This document shows, in pieces, positions 51,501-55,908 of a stretch of 64,000 bases of DNA. Source of the DNA: Porites lobata (Eukaryota; Cnidaria; Anthozoa; Scleractinia; Poritidae); contig CALNXK010000073.1 of the NCBI GenBank assembly GCA_942486035.1, positions 1,402,001 to 1,466,000 of the forward strand. The letters run 5' to 3'. The translations under genes were made by a program, and so were the position numbers. Positions within the stretch are counted from its first letter, which is position 1, and every line of letters begins with the position of its first letter. Below the pieces are notes generated by a model, which saw only the letters and a program-made list of their open reading frames with translations, ran no database searches and had not been told where the DNA came from.

Positions 51501-54500
51501 CTTTCAAACCACTCGCTCTATTCGTGCCTCGCTGCTACCGAGTTATTTTTATTATAGTTATATTTGAATTATTTGTTTCTTATTATTTGACGGGAGTGCT
51601 TATAAACTAACTCGAAAGCCATAGTGCCCTTCTACTGTAAACTAAACTTTGCGTTAATACATTTTTGCCTAAAAAAGTTACATATTTACGGGCCTTTTTC
51701 TGCCTCTTCTCACCAGGTTGCTTTCTCTGGGAAAATCTCTCACAGATCTCAACATGTCTTTAAACAAGATCAGTAGTTTGCCTTCAGAGTTTGGCTGTTT
51801 ATCAAAACTCTCCTCTTTAAATCTGAGGTAATTTCATAATTTAAAATTGCCGATAATCACAGTCGAACCTTGCGGGAGGAAGTCGCACATGGAGGTTCGA
51901 CTGTTATATTTTATTATCTTTAACTCTTGTTGCGATGCCCTGATTAAAAATGATTAAATTTAACTGAATTCTCAATTCTGTTTAGCTTATTGAAACATCA
52001 CTCTTTGTCTACAACAGCTGTTCTCTTTGGGAATACCCTAAGGGGCCTGAAAAGCCGATTAGCGTTAATCCAGGGGTAAATTTTGTATTTTACTCTCCTA
52101 TGTGTTGCGTAGAGTAACATTTTGTGTTATCATTACTGTATCTCGGAGTAAAAGGCACAACAGTACTTTGCAAACTCGAGTTGCATGTTCTTAGACAAGA
52201 AAACGTTGCTTAAAATTTGGCTTAATCGTGGGTTAAAGTTGACCATCCTTCGAGGAACCGGGCCCAGACCCCGCTGGTTCAAAAGATGGATAGTGCTATC
52301 CATCCGATAAATCGCTATCCATCGGATAAGTATTAGGGAAACCAATTACGCTATTCAGTGTATAGTGATTTATCGAGTGGAATGCGCTATCCACCTTTTC
52401 GAGCAACTGGCACCAGCAAGTTATTACTGAGCAAAAGACTGTGAAAGGTTTGAACCCAGCAGTCATTTCATAAATAGATGGAGCATGATCCTCCGGGTGA
52501 ACGTAGTCCTGAATAGGACTTTTGTTGACAGTGACTGTGCGGTAGTCATCTTTAGAGTCAAAGTGAGTTGTATCACGTTAGTTGATGGCATTAAACGAAA
52601 CGCACCAATGACATCCAAAACCATCACGGCTTAACTGACAGACGACCTATAACATGATTTACTAATAAGGTCAATAACAAGCGTTTTTAAAATACCATCA
52701 ATTGACGTAATACAACTCACTTTGTCTCTGAAGATGACTACAGCACAGGTTGTCGAAACGTCAGTCACTGTCAACAACAACAGTCCTATTCAAGATTATA
52801 CTCACCCGGATTATCATATTCCACCTACTTATGACAAAAGACTGTCCTTCATTCATTTTAATCAAAATTACCCCTTTAATTTCTATTATTATTAGCATCA
52901 ACCAGCTGAGTGATTTACCTGACAGCTTTTCTAGGCTGACAACTCTGAGAGAAATAAATATCTCCAACAACAGGTGAGTTTTCTTTAAAATTTCTAAAGG
53001 AGTTTCTCAACGTACGATATAGTTCAGCTCGACATCGTCATCATCCCTTTGCCCTTTCATTTTCCAAGGAAAAGCCCTGAGGACGAGGCTGCGTTCAGTT
53101 CTACTCGTTGGTATTAGAGAGCTTGAGGTTGTGTTCTATTGGGACCAACCCCTTCAACCAAAACCGGTTTTGGTTGATTTGATTGAAGCTCCCAATGGAA
53201 CTCAACTTTAGATTCGAGGACGAGGACGACTACGAGTACGAGATTTTCTCAATTACAAGTCGTGCACGCGCGTGAGCCAGCGTCATTTTGGCGGGAAAAC
53301 GTGGTAGCCGTCGTCATTCTGCAACGTGATATAGCAAGAATAGGTCGTGGTGGCGGGAACAAGTTATCAAATGTGAGAAGTTTTTAACATTTTGCGATCG
53401 GGAGAGGGCTTAACTTCCTTCAGTGTGGAAATAACCGTACTAACTTTTGGTAAAAAAAAAGGTAAAATGAAGCTTTCCGGGGTTTCTTTCTTTTTTTTTT
53501 TGAGAACACGCGCAAAAACCTTAAGTTAAATGTCGTACCATTCCTCGTCCTCAAATCTAAAGCTCTTATTCCTTCTAATCCACAGTTATACCTCCATTAA
53601 GCGGCCACCCTCGAGGTACTGGCAAGTGGCCGCTTAATGGAGGTTGGCCACTCAATAGAGGTCTATCATAAAATAGCGTTATCTTTAGCGCAAAAACCAC
53701 TTCATTTTGGAACAAACGCGCGACGTGAGAAGTATTACTGGTCCACAATCGGTCGTCAACTTCTATCTCGGACTGTATTTTCTTTCTTCAGCTCTGCAAT
53801 TATTCTCCAAATAGCAGATGTCTTCCTTCGAGTTGTCTTCTTGTTGCTCTTGTCATGTTTTAGCTATTATTTCCCCTAGTTCTTACTCCTAAAAAGGAAG
53901 AAATGTCCGCCATTTTTATTTCACAAACAAAACAACTGAACCTCGTCCCCAGGTCTTCTTTGTTAACGGTGCATTAACCTGCAAGGAGGCTGCACTTTTG
54001 ACGTCATCGGTTGATTAATCCCAAAATTCTTCCAATTTTGGTCATCAGTAGCTGGTTAAGGTGAATTATGCGTGTGCTTCTAGCCAATCAGCATCGGGGA
54101 AATATTTTGAATGAATAATAACCTATTATACAGTTATTTTGGGACTTTGATTACTGGCCGCTAAAAAGAGAGGTCGCTTAATGGAGATTCCACTGTACTT
54201 CTTTCTCTTGTTCGCGGTATTTTAGGTTTAAAAACGTACCGTCAGTTTTATACTCGTTGAAATCTTTGGAGATCATCTTAGCGAGTGGAAATCAGGTGAG
54301 AACATATTTTCCACTTCTTATGCAGGTTAACACATACAGTATTTTTAAAATTTATTTTGTACAGTCTTAACCAAGGAGCCCATACTGCTTTTGATTTATT
54401 CACAATCTTTCGTACAGATTTAATCCAGTCAGAAGCCAGCTGGAAACCGTCCTCGACTTCTGATTGGTTAATGTCTGTATGAAAGAATGTGAGTTAATTA

Positions 54501-55908
54501 AAGAAGGTCATGCTTTTGGGCTCCTAAGCTCTCCTTTAGTTTCGTATACTTTATATTTGGTACCCCTTTCACATTCCAAGTTTACAACGCTGCGTCGTCT
54601 TTAATTGCTGTAAATACACTGCCTTTTAAATTATATTATGGATAAATTATTAAACCAGGAAGTTTTGACTTTTTCGCAGCCATAAAATGCCACTTTAGGT
54701 CTTTTTGCAGACCGGACTGATAGTTTTTCCTACCCTTTTATATATCTTAAGCCTAAAAAAGGTGCCTTTTTTGGGCGTAGCCTCCCCGTATAGGCCGTAA
54801 TAGTTAATACTCCCCGGGACAATACAATGCTTCAACCGTTACTTACCCCCCTTCAAGCTGTAGAAATGTAATTTGCTTCTTTTACTACTGTAGGTGCAAG
54901 CGATTGAAGTTGAAAGGTTGCTTCCGATGTCATCGCTTTCCACCCTTGATTTACAAAACAATGACATCGCTCAAGTTCCTCCTCAACTAGGAAATGTTAC
55001 GCAGCTAAGGTGAGACGGTGGAGGAAAGCTTTTCCGGCTTGTTCGAACATTATGGTCTCTTTTTTCCATTTTTCTTTCTCCTGACATCGCAGTTTCTGGA
55101 ATCAGAAACTCTCATTTAATTTTTAATTAAATGAAACTCCGTTCTGTTGTCCAAACCTCGACGAAAAAAGTTCACAGATTGTTTATTACGCTTTGAAAGA
55201 AAACGTGCATCGCGTTATTATATGTGTTAGGTTGATTCCACGAACGTAATCTTATGTTCCATGTAAACATAGAGGAATATGGGGGAGGGTCGGGGGGGTG
55301 CTAAAACCGCCATCGTGCAAGGCAAAAAAAGCAAATATCGCACTGTGTTGTCGAGAAAGAACCCAAACGCGATAATACTGTGTCCAGCTCGTTTAGGACC
55401 CCAATATCGCAATTTAATATTAAAATTACAGAAAGATTGCTTTAAAATTTCAGGGTCGGTTACTGATATAAACGAAGTTTAACTTAGGCTGCGGTTTAAG
55501 AAATCTTTGGACTTTGAGATCTCTTTCTTAGTAGGTTAATTTAATAAAAATAATGCTTTTCCAGTCTACGCTATTTTGCTTTATTGAAATTTTTCTCGAT
55601 AAATGGTGTTTAGATTAAGGCGTTGGGCAAAAATAAATATGCCTTAGAACGCGGTTTTGTTTAACACAGGCTAAACTCTGTTTAAATAACGGGCCTTCAG
55701 TGTCCAAGGGAGAATTTGCTCACCCCGTCCTTACACTTGCTCTATGATTACCTTCCACCCAAAGAAGAAAAGTTGCCAATCGACTGCTTTTATCCTTGTT
55801 AGGTCGTTGCAGTTGGAAGGTAACCCATTCAGAAATCCAAGAGCAGCAATACTTGCGAAAGGAACTCAAGCACTTTTGGCTTATCTCAGAGATCGTATAC
55901 CCACGTGA
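27227..55908 (+). CDS. LRRC40: LRRC40, leucine-rich repeat-containing protein 40, complete gene of 17 exons
   Basis: The exons are 27227-27547, 28071-28144, 29533-29662, 31582-31705, 33292-33342, 34021-34112, 34936-35039, 36160-36228, 37531-37621, 39706-39751, 49849-49972, 51185-51292, 51717-51827, 52896-52973, 54226-54295, 54894-55009 and 55803-55908. They total 1815 nt (604 codons plus TGA), close to the ~600 aa of animal LRRC40. All introns are GT-AG and every phase joins. The N-terminal block has RKSGQLNLSNRGLTEVP and WWEIVDLTKLILASNKL, and the C-terminus is GNPFRNPRAAILAKGTQALL followed by AYLRDRIPT; both are hallmark LRRC40 segments. Between them lie some twenty LRR units (LxxLxLxxNxL), split around residues 353-410 by a non-LRR linker after KGTQ-like RGTQAILKHLRSRIP. 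There is no signal peptide or membrane segment, so a cytosolic or nuclear scaffold is likely. The molecular function of the family is poorly known. The start is the first ATG after an in-frame TAA. Confidence 0.95.
28071..28144 (+). CDS. LRRC40: LRRC40 exon 2
   Basis: Acceptor TTTACTAG, donor GTATGT; 74 nt, phase 0 in and phase 2 out. Encodes VHDNSLTMLPGEIGQLVNLK plus RLNL, one LRR unit. Confidence 0.93.
28241..28925. mobile_element. Probable TIR element in intron 2 (GCGTAGCTGGGGTTTGAG type)
   Basis: The left end CAGGCGCGTAGCTGGGGTTT, followed by GAGAAGGGGTG, is loosely mirrored by CTCAAACCCC...CTCCTATGTGCATG at the right, with a C14-15 homopolymer at about 28896-28911. The interior is non-coding. 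The ends are divergent, so the boundaries are approximate. Confidence 0.4.
29533..29662 (+). CDS. LRRC40: LRRC40 exon 3
   Basis: Acceptor CTTTTTTCAG, donor GTGGGT; 130 nt, phase 2 in and 0 out. Encodes HNKLSSLPSSLGCLGSLSSL and a second LRR ending VQLEEM. Confidence 0.93.
29728..30195. mobile_element. GGAAATTAA-rich TIR element in intron 3
   Basis: TATAGGAAATTAATGCTTCA at the left is mirrored by TGAC...AGCGTTAATTACCTATGA at the right. (G)GAAATTAA(CG) recurs throughout the element. No coding capacity. Confidence 0.55.
30806..31331. mobile_element. MULE-like non-autonomous element with ~100-bp TIRs and 11-bp TSD
   Basis: The left arm starts ACCTGCGAAAACATCC and runs about 100 bp through CATTTCTCCTTGCTCTTCGC. 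The right arm is its reverse complement ending GGATGTTTTCGCGGACTAC. The 11-bp direct repeat TATCAAGAGTA flanks both sides (30795-30805 and 31332-31342). Long TIRs with 9-11 bp target duplications are typical of Mutator-like elements. The 67-codon frame inside (31094-31297) overlaps the right arm and is probably not a gene. Confidence 0.85.
31582..31705 (+). CDS. LRRC40: LRRC40 exon 4
   Basis: Acceptor AACTTTAG, donor GTGAGT; 124 nt, phase 0 in and 1 out. Encodes DLSHNSLRSLPLSLGNCHSL and LNLSQNSLECLPPEIGHLR, nearly two LRRs. Confidence 0.93.
32706..32872. mobile_element. Short TIR repeat in intron 4 (GGGCTGTGCTCTAG ends)
   Basis: GGGCTGTGCTCTAGCAGAGC at the left is approximately mirrored by CCTTAGAGCATAGCC at the right. 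Non-coding, old copy. Confidence 0.45.
33038..33264. mobile_element. hAT-like MITE in intron 4 (CAGGGGCATAGCCAG ends)
   Basis: CAGGGGCATAGCCAG at the left is mirrored by CTGACTACGCCCCTG at the right. It lies 27 bp upstream of exon 5. No exact 8-bp target duplication is seen. Confidence 0.65.
33292..33342 (+). CDS. LRRC40: LRRC40 exon 5
   Basis: Acceptor AAATTGCAG, donor GTAAGT; 51 nt, phase 1 in and 1 out. Encodes LRDLNLSNNKLSELPK. The hAT-like MITE ends 27 bp before this exon. Confidence 0.92.
34021..34112 (+). CDS. LRRC40: LRRC40 exon 6
   Basis: Acceptor TTTTTGGCAG, donor GTGCGT; 92 nt, phase 1 in and 0 out. Encodes DLGNLSNLERLDCRHNQLTS plus VPLLSSCQSLK. Confidence 0.93.
34158..34575. repeat. 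AGTCCTTGAAAAGTCCTTG repeat element in intron 6
   Basis: CCTTGAAAAGTCCTTGAAAA and variants recur at both ends (34159-34230 and 34507-34556). This resembles a widespread DNA-transposon-derived family. Boundaries are approximate. Confidence 0.5.
34936..35039 (+). CDS. LRRC40: LRRC40 exon 7
   Basis: Acceptor TATTGGCAG, donor GTAGGG; 104 nt, phase 0 in and 2 out. Encodes ELYLGNNKITNLNRESFASM and LSIFGIRDNKIN. Confidence 0.93.
35377..35530 (+). repeat. Dispersed repeat containing CTGTCGAAACGTCA
   Basis: TGACGTGATACAACTCACTT...GGCTGTCGAAACGTCAATCA...AGTCCTATTCAGGACTTTTT is shared with both arms of the inverted pair at 52434-52840. Non-coding. Confidence 0.6.
36071..36141 (+). pseudogene. LRRC40: Decayed tandem duplicate of the LRRC40 exon 8 acceptor and 5' half
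   Basis: This ~70-bp unit repeats the polypyrimidine tract, AG and first ~50 nt of exon 8 immediately upstream of the real one. The shared part begins TTTTTCTTCA and CATTCCAGATGAGA. Splicing to its AG (36088-36089) would read through and meet TAG in the genuine acceptor (36157-36159), so it cannot give a normal protein. GTTTTT at its end is a poor donor. Confidence 0.8.
36160..36228 (+). CDS. LRRC40: LRRC40 exon 8
   Basis: Acceptor CATTTTTTAG, donor GTGAGT; 69 nt, phase 2 in and 2 out. Encodes IPDEITVLRKLERLDLANND plus IS. Directly preceded by its own partial duplicate. Confidence 0.92.
36532..36883 (+). mobile_element. MITE, TTAGATTCGAGGACGAG family, copy in intron 8
   Basis: The start TTAGATTCTGAGACGAGTAC and end CCTCGTCCTCGAATCTAA form TIRs. 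Internal blocks AGCGTCATTTTGGCGGGAAA and GGTAGCCGTCGTCATTCT are shared with 53208-53560 in the same orientation. Confidence 0.8.
37047..37215. mobile_element. Fold-back MITE with ~44-bp TIRs in intron 8
   Basis: GCAACGTTTTTGAGCGACGC...ACCGGAAGTG at the left pairs with CACTTCCGGTAGACG...GGTCAAAAACATCGCTGC at the right. About 80 bp of AT-rich spacer separates the arms. Confidence 0.7.
37419..37509. mobile_element. 91-bp TA-flanked MITE just before exon 9
   Basis: CAGTCAAGTCTCTCATAAGC at the left and CTTTGAGAGAGTTGACCG at the right, with GAGTGGTCGC-type internal sequence. TA dinucleotides flank both sides (37417-37418 and 37510-37511). It ends 21 bp before exon 9, so it borders the polypyrimidine tract. 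Confidence 0.6.
37531..37621 (+). CDS. LRRC40: LRRC40 exon 9
   Basis: Acceptor GTTTTTTCAG, donor GTAATG; 91 nt, phase 2 in and 0 out. Encodes LPCTMGTMEHIKSLVLDGNP and LRSLRRDVVM, equivalent to the GNPLR...RRE region of vertebrate LRRC40. Confidence 0.93.
38620..38752 (+). repeat. Possible retroposon 3' end with (GTT)n tail
   Basis: GTGAATAAAGTGTTGTTGTT followed by GTTGC ends an AT-rich stretch. The tail resembles that of the minus-strand LINE fragment at 6.0 kb. No coding sequence is attached. Confidence 0.35.
39193..39406. mobile_element. Short MITE, GGCAAACGGCAAAC family, copy B
   Basis: TGGCAAACGGCAAACGT at the left and ACGTTTGCTGTTTGCCGT at the right. The internal CAGAACTTTTCAAAATAGAA matches the reverse complement of copy A (1553-1752), so the two lie in opposite orientation. 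Confidence 0.65.
39706..39751 (+). CDS. LRRC40: LRRC40 exon 10
   Basis: Acceptor TCCTCTATAG, donor GTTAGT; 46 nt, phase 0 in and 1 out. Encodes RGTQAILKHLRSRIP, matching the conserved KGTQ...LKYLRSKI segment. This short exon is missed in other frames. Confidence 0.9.
40333..40440. repeat. Fragment of the 9004-9234 MITE family
   Basis: CGAATGACTCCATATAAATC, CTTCTAAAATAGG and TATCTCCACAACAATTGGCA parallel the interior of the element at 9004-9234 with moderate divergence. Confidence 0.5.
40454..40627. mobile_element. MULE-like fold-back MITE with ~55-bp TIRs and 10-bp TSD
   Basis: TAGCCTGAGAAAACAGATGG...TTAGCGACGCCACCG at the left is mirrored by CGGTGGCGTCGCGAAATG...GTTTTCTCACGG at the right. 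AGCAAGGGGG (40444-40453) and AGCAAGCGGG (40628-40637) form a 10-bp target duplication with one mismatch. Non-coding. Confidence 0.75.
40669..40828. repeat. GTAACAAGGG/CCCTTGTTAC minisatellite, left part
   Basis: 10-11 bp units read GGGTAACAAG up to about 40750, then switch to CCCTTGTTAC. The hinge is an 18-bp perfect palindrome at 40750-40767 (AACAAGGGTACCCTTGTT). The BEL/Pao element interrupts the array at 40828/40829. Confidence 0.9.
40829..41157 (+). repeat. BEL/Pao 5' LTR
   Basis: 329 bp, starts TGTCGGAAACTCG and ends CTATTCCCCACA (TG...CA). It differs from the 3' LTR only by one A in a poly-A run near 41098-41105. Any promoter in it would fire in the sense direction of LRRC40. Confidence 0.93.
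41162..41179 (+). promoter_or_regulatory. Putative primer-binding site
   Basis: TGGCACCTCCGACGGGAC starts 4 bp after the 5' LTR and begins with TGG, the complement of a tRNA CCA end. The tRNA was not identified. Confidence 0.6.
41206..44409 (+). CDS. Hybrid ORF: BEL/Pao gag-protease-RT N-part fused in frame to a LINE RT C-part
   Basis: The first ATG of this frame is 41206; an upstream GTG at 41197 is unlikely to be used. Domains in order: a charged coiled-coil-like N-terminus (to about codon 145); a DUF1759-like gag region (KYDGTYEKWLSFWNKFEAEI, about 41690-42060); Cys-His knuckles including CFNCTGPKHSANNC and CVHCKQKHHSSIC (about 42280-42475); an aspartic protease with LLDTGAT (Asp codon 42607-42609); and the N-terminal half of the reverse transcriptase (VYDASAKAHSSAPSLNDCL, LAGDIRKAFLQVRIHVQDRD). 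At 43659/43660 the frame passes without a break into LINE sequence (LTLNISKCNFVIFGS, FKYLGVTL, LPLFDYGDVIWG) and stops at 44409. The LINE part is by family resemblance a 5'-truncated RT C-terminus and lacks the catalytic YxDD. The fusion is an accident of frame; the protein should have no RT activity. Whether it is expressed is unknown. Confidence 0.85.
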   Translation: MEEKQKELETELQLLALTRSKTAAIVDKGNLDKILRHKKILKKIVNAIEDLKVDVEKAKLEAGEIVENVQKWGATIEQRTDEADLEISDLTRSLEEAATRAEDYKREKEKTLLDRQREEELEFEKVKLEQKAKIQQTEQAAAKPASKSNVKMPKLIITKYDGTYEKWLSFWNKFEAEIDSSDLPAVTKFAHLKELLESNVCESIDGLPFTSEGYQRAKNILTSNYGKISEIVRAYIDNLNALPVITGSQPSKIHKFCQTLNYNVQSLETLGKLSSCLSMVRGVLDKLPGIKAEPVSGKVGWQDWGFTELIRALEEWKAIHPLELAEKASGKPQAPPPPRPPRHRSFYAQEREPARARHACVYCDCVTHRSWECDKITSPAERRQILQNKRLCFNCTGPKHSANNCSSRASCVHCKQKHHSSICDRQVRASQPRNNAGVALTATQDGEKVCHPIVLVKVNGVTCRALLDTGATVSYASGYLLDRLKLRPTRTHTRRIQTIVGVVTKRSEIFNVQASDTEEKYAIPLSVTRIDRAELLSVENPNYAVMISKYPHLKGVYMEDTDLKKMLPVHVILGASDYARIKTRESQRTGAMGEPVAEYTRFGWTIMSPGTETDLDSMFLAQTASNDYEELYRMDVLGLEDAPSGDQSVVYAEFREQLRRSPDGWYEARLPWKGDHPPLPSNESGSLKRLGSLVQRLKKTGHLDEYDAIIQDQLREGIVEEADMPASGKEFYIPHKAVVRENVESTKMRVVYDASAKAHSSAPSLNDCLEVGPPLQNKLWKVLVRGRFHPVALAGDIRKAFLQVRIHVQDRDALRFHWTVSEWFSRNLLTLNISKCNFVIFGSPQKLNRIQGISVKVEGTSIERTQSFKYLGVTLQQSMSWADHVDAISMKINQRIGLIRRIRNLLPLQARVALYNALILPLFDYGDVIWGDKNNDTIMSELQILQNKAAKVMLGQPPRSSSTEALKSLDLKSLSTRRFFHRCIAIHKCLIGETDFSFNFTKSQAVHSYNTRRSNDIRLPLPRTNWGKQTFICHAAKDWNSLPNDLKECNILSIFKSKLKTFLKDLS
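43660..44600 (+). mobile_element. 5'-truncated LINE nested in the BEL/Pao RT
   Basis: A 941-bp insert, with ATTGG at 43655-43659 and again at 44596-44600 as a 5-bp target duplication. It encodes the C-terminal part of a non-LTR RT (to the stop at 44409). After a short AT-rich 3' UTR comes a hairpin, GAGGGCCCCACT...GTTGGGCTCCCTC (44532-44575), and an (ATT)n tail. The truncated 5' end, 3' hairpin and microsatellite tail suggest a CR1/L2/Jockey-type element. Confidence 0.88.
44601..47396 (+). pseudogene. BEL/Pao pol C-part: RT (YVDD), RNase H, integrase
   Basis: The coding frame resumes exactly at TTA 44601 (LEAKDPQRIRTYRFTRALFG); it has no start codon of its own, because 44661 is a TTG. RT block GLGPSPFLLGG is followed by the catalytic YVDD at 44763-44774. 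RNase H follows with AFGDASGKG (about 45333), CWLDSSVALHW and KDNPADLASRGG. An H2C2 zinc-binding module (HLATLHGG...CWGCKRF, about 46200-46325) precedes the integrase DDE core: GVDFAGP (about 46408), IYSDNGSTF (about 46592) and PWWGGQFERLIG (about 46720). A DUF5641-like tail (VGEVVIIQDE...GVLERAVQQLYPLEL) ends before TGA 47394-47396. Apart from separation from its N-terminus by the LINE, no internal stop or frameshift is seen. Confidence 0.9.
47680..47689 (+). promoter_or_regulatory. Polypurine tract before the 3' LTR
   Basis: TGGGGGAGTG lies immediately upstream of the 3' LTR start TGTCGG. A purine-rich run here is expected as the plus-strand primer site. Confidence 0.6.
47690..48019 (+). 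repeat. BEL/Pao 3' LTR
   Basis: 330 bp, identical to the 5' LTR apart from one additional A. It ends CCCCACA and is followed at once by satellite units beginning ACCCTTGTTACCC. Confidence 0.93.
48020..49800. repeat. CCCTTGTTAC/GTAACAAGGG minisatellite, right part
   Basis: CCCTTGTTAC-strand units run to about 49180. An imperfect palindrome (TTGTTACCCTTGGGGTAACA, 49171-49190) switches the array to GGGTAACAAG units up to about 49800. Units become more varied toward 48700-49180. Open frames in all three plus frames and on the minus strand are artefacts of this repeat. The unit differs from the TTAGGG telomere repeat. Confidence 0.92.
49849..49972 (+). CDS. LRRC40: LRRC40 exon 11
   Basis: Acceptor TTTTTATAG, donor GTTGGT; 124 nt, phase 1 in and 2 out. 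Encodes the acidic/Ser-Thr-rich linker (EEKPDATDAPVTSLPVSSPL) and DVHTITSTKTINY, the non-LRR middle region. It lies about 48 bp after the satellite ends. Confidence 0.92.
50062..50586 (-). mobile_element. Non-autonomous derivative of a tyrosine-recombinase element in intron 11
   Basis: The left end TTATACGGCGGCGCCAAGAT and the right part ACGAGTGGTCTATTTTCCAC...CTTGTCTATGTAATAA match, in inverted orientation, the two ends of 62500-62816. Unlike that copy, this one retains the beginning of a minus-strand recombinase-like ORF. The ends are not inverted repeats of each other, as expected for Crypton-type elements. Confidence 0.6.
50199..50411 (-). pseudogene. N-terminal fragment of a Crypton/KIAA1958-like recombinase
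   Basis: From an ATG at 50411 on the minus strand the frame reads MASDRFVQLSEADIKTFSEE and TKKTTLNDSKIIQ. A frameshift then carries into RRELQEIPAAELQQFAIKFV. The order (N-terminal acidic helix, then NTKK.TL, then PAEL) parallels the start of the broken recombinase at 59474-60704 (KNENTAKSTDFW...EPAELNTLL). The catalytic half is missing. Confidence 0.55.
50882..51133. mobile_element. hAT-like MITE in intron 11 (CAGSGTGCAAAGAAA ends)
   Basis: CAGGGTGCAAAGAAA at the left is mirrored by TTTCTTTGCACGCTG at the right. The interior repeats ACTAGCCC and GGGCAAG(C/T)T phrases. It ends 51 bp before exon 12. Confidence 0.65.
51185..51292 (+). CDS. LRRC40: LRRC40 exon 12
   Basis: Acceptor TGCTGTAG, donor GTAGGG; 108 nt, phase 2 in and 2 out. 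Encodes NKKATCIPDDVWDAAISGDV plus STVNLSKNALSEVPS, the restart of LRRs. Confidence 0.93.
51450..51515 (+). repeat. tRNA-Ser-like SINE fragment
   Basis: GGCGTGACCGAGTGGTTAGC (A-box-like) and ACTTGAAATCCAG (anticodon-arm-like) resemble a tRNA-Ser-derived head. The expected B box is not intact and there is no acceptor pairing, so this is a SINE remnant and not a functional tRNA. Confidence 0.55.
51717..51827 (+). CDS. LRRC40: LRRC40 exon 13
   Basis: Acceptor CTCACCAG, donor GTAATT; 111 nt, phase 2 in and 2 out. Encodes LLSLGKSLTDLNMSLNKISS and LPSEFGCLSKLSSLNL. Confidence 0.93.
51860..51903. mobile_element. 44-bp CAGTCGAACCT palindromic remnant
   Basis: CAGTCGAACCT and AGGTTCGACTG form perfect 11-bp arms around 22 bp. 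The ends resemble the pogo/Tigger-like families elsewhere in the window. Confidence 0.5.
52434..52840. repeat. Inverted pair of CTGTCGAAACGTCA-family repeats in intron 13
   Basis: The right arm (about 52684-52840: ACCATCAATTGACGTAATAC...TTGTCGAAACGTCAGTCACT) matches 35377-35530. The left arm (about 52434-52590) is its reverse complement. The arms are ~100 bp apart and end ~55 bp before exon 14. Confidence 0.65.
52896..52973 (+). CDS. LRRC40: LRRC40 exon 14
   Basis: Acceptor TATTATTAG, donor GTGAGT; 78 nt, phase 2 in and 2 out. Encodes INQLSDLPDSFSRLTTLREI plus NISNN. Confidence 0.93.
53208..53560 (+). mobile_element. MITE, TTAGATTCGAGGACGAG family, copy in intron 14
   Basis: Starts TTAGATTCGAGGACGAGGAC and ends TCCTCGTCCTCAAATCTAA. 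It shares AGCGTCATTTTGGCGGGAAA, GTAGCCGTCGTCATTCT and TGCGATCGGGAGAG with 36532-36883, in direct orientation. Confidence 0.8.
53583..54195. mobile_element. 613-bp TIR element in intron 14 (CAGTTATACCTCCATTAAGC ends)
   Basis: CAGTTATACCTCCATTAAGC followed by GGCCACC at the left; GGTCGCTTAATGGAGATTCC followed by ACTG at the right. A TA follows the right end. It sits 30 bp before exon 15. The internal 80-codon frame is not supported as a gene. Confidence 0.65.
54226..54295 (+). CDS. LRRC40: LRRC40 exon 15
   Basis: Acceptor GTATTTTAG, donor GTGAGA; 70 nt, phase 2 in and 0 out. Encodes FKNVPSVLYSLKSLEIILAS plus GNQ. Confidence 0.92.
54894..55009 (+). CDS. LRRC40: LRRC40 exon 16
   Basis: Acceptor CTACTGTAG, donor GTGAGA; 116 nt, phase 0 in and 2 out. 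Encodes VQAIEVERLLPMSSLSTLDL and QNNDIAQVPPQLGNVTQL. Confidence 0.93.
55803..55908 (+). CDS. LRRC40: LRRC40 exon 17 (stop codon)
   Basis: Acceptor CCTTGTTAG; 106 nt, phase 2 in. Encodes SLQLEGNPFRNPRAAILAKG then TQALLAYLRDRIPT and TGA, the conserved LRRC40 C-terminus. Confidence 0.95.

Noticed and set aside
51450..51515. Functional tRNA-Ser gene
   Set aside because: The A-box and anticodon-like region are present, but the B box and acceptor stem pairing are missing.
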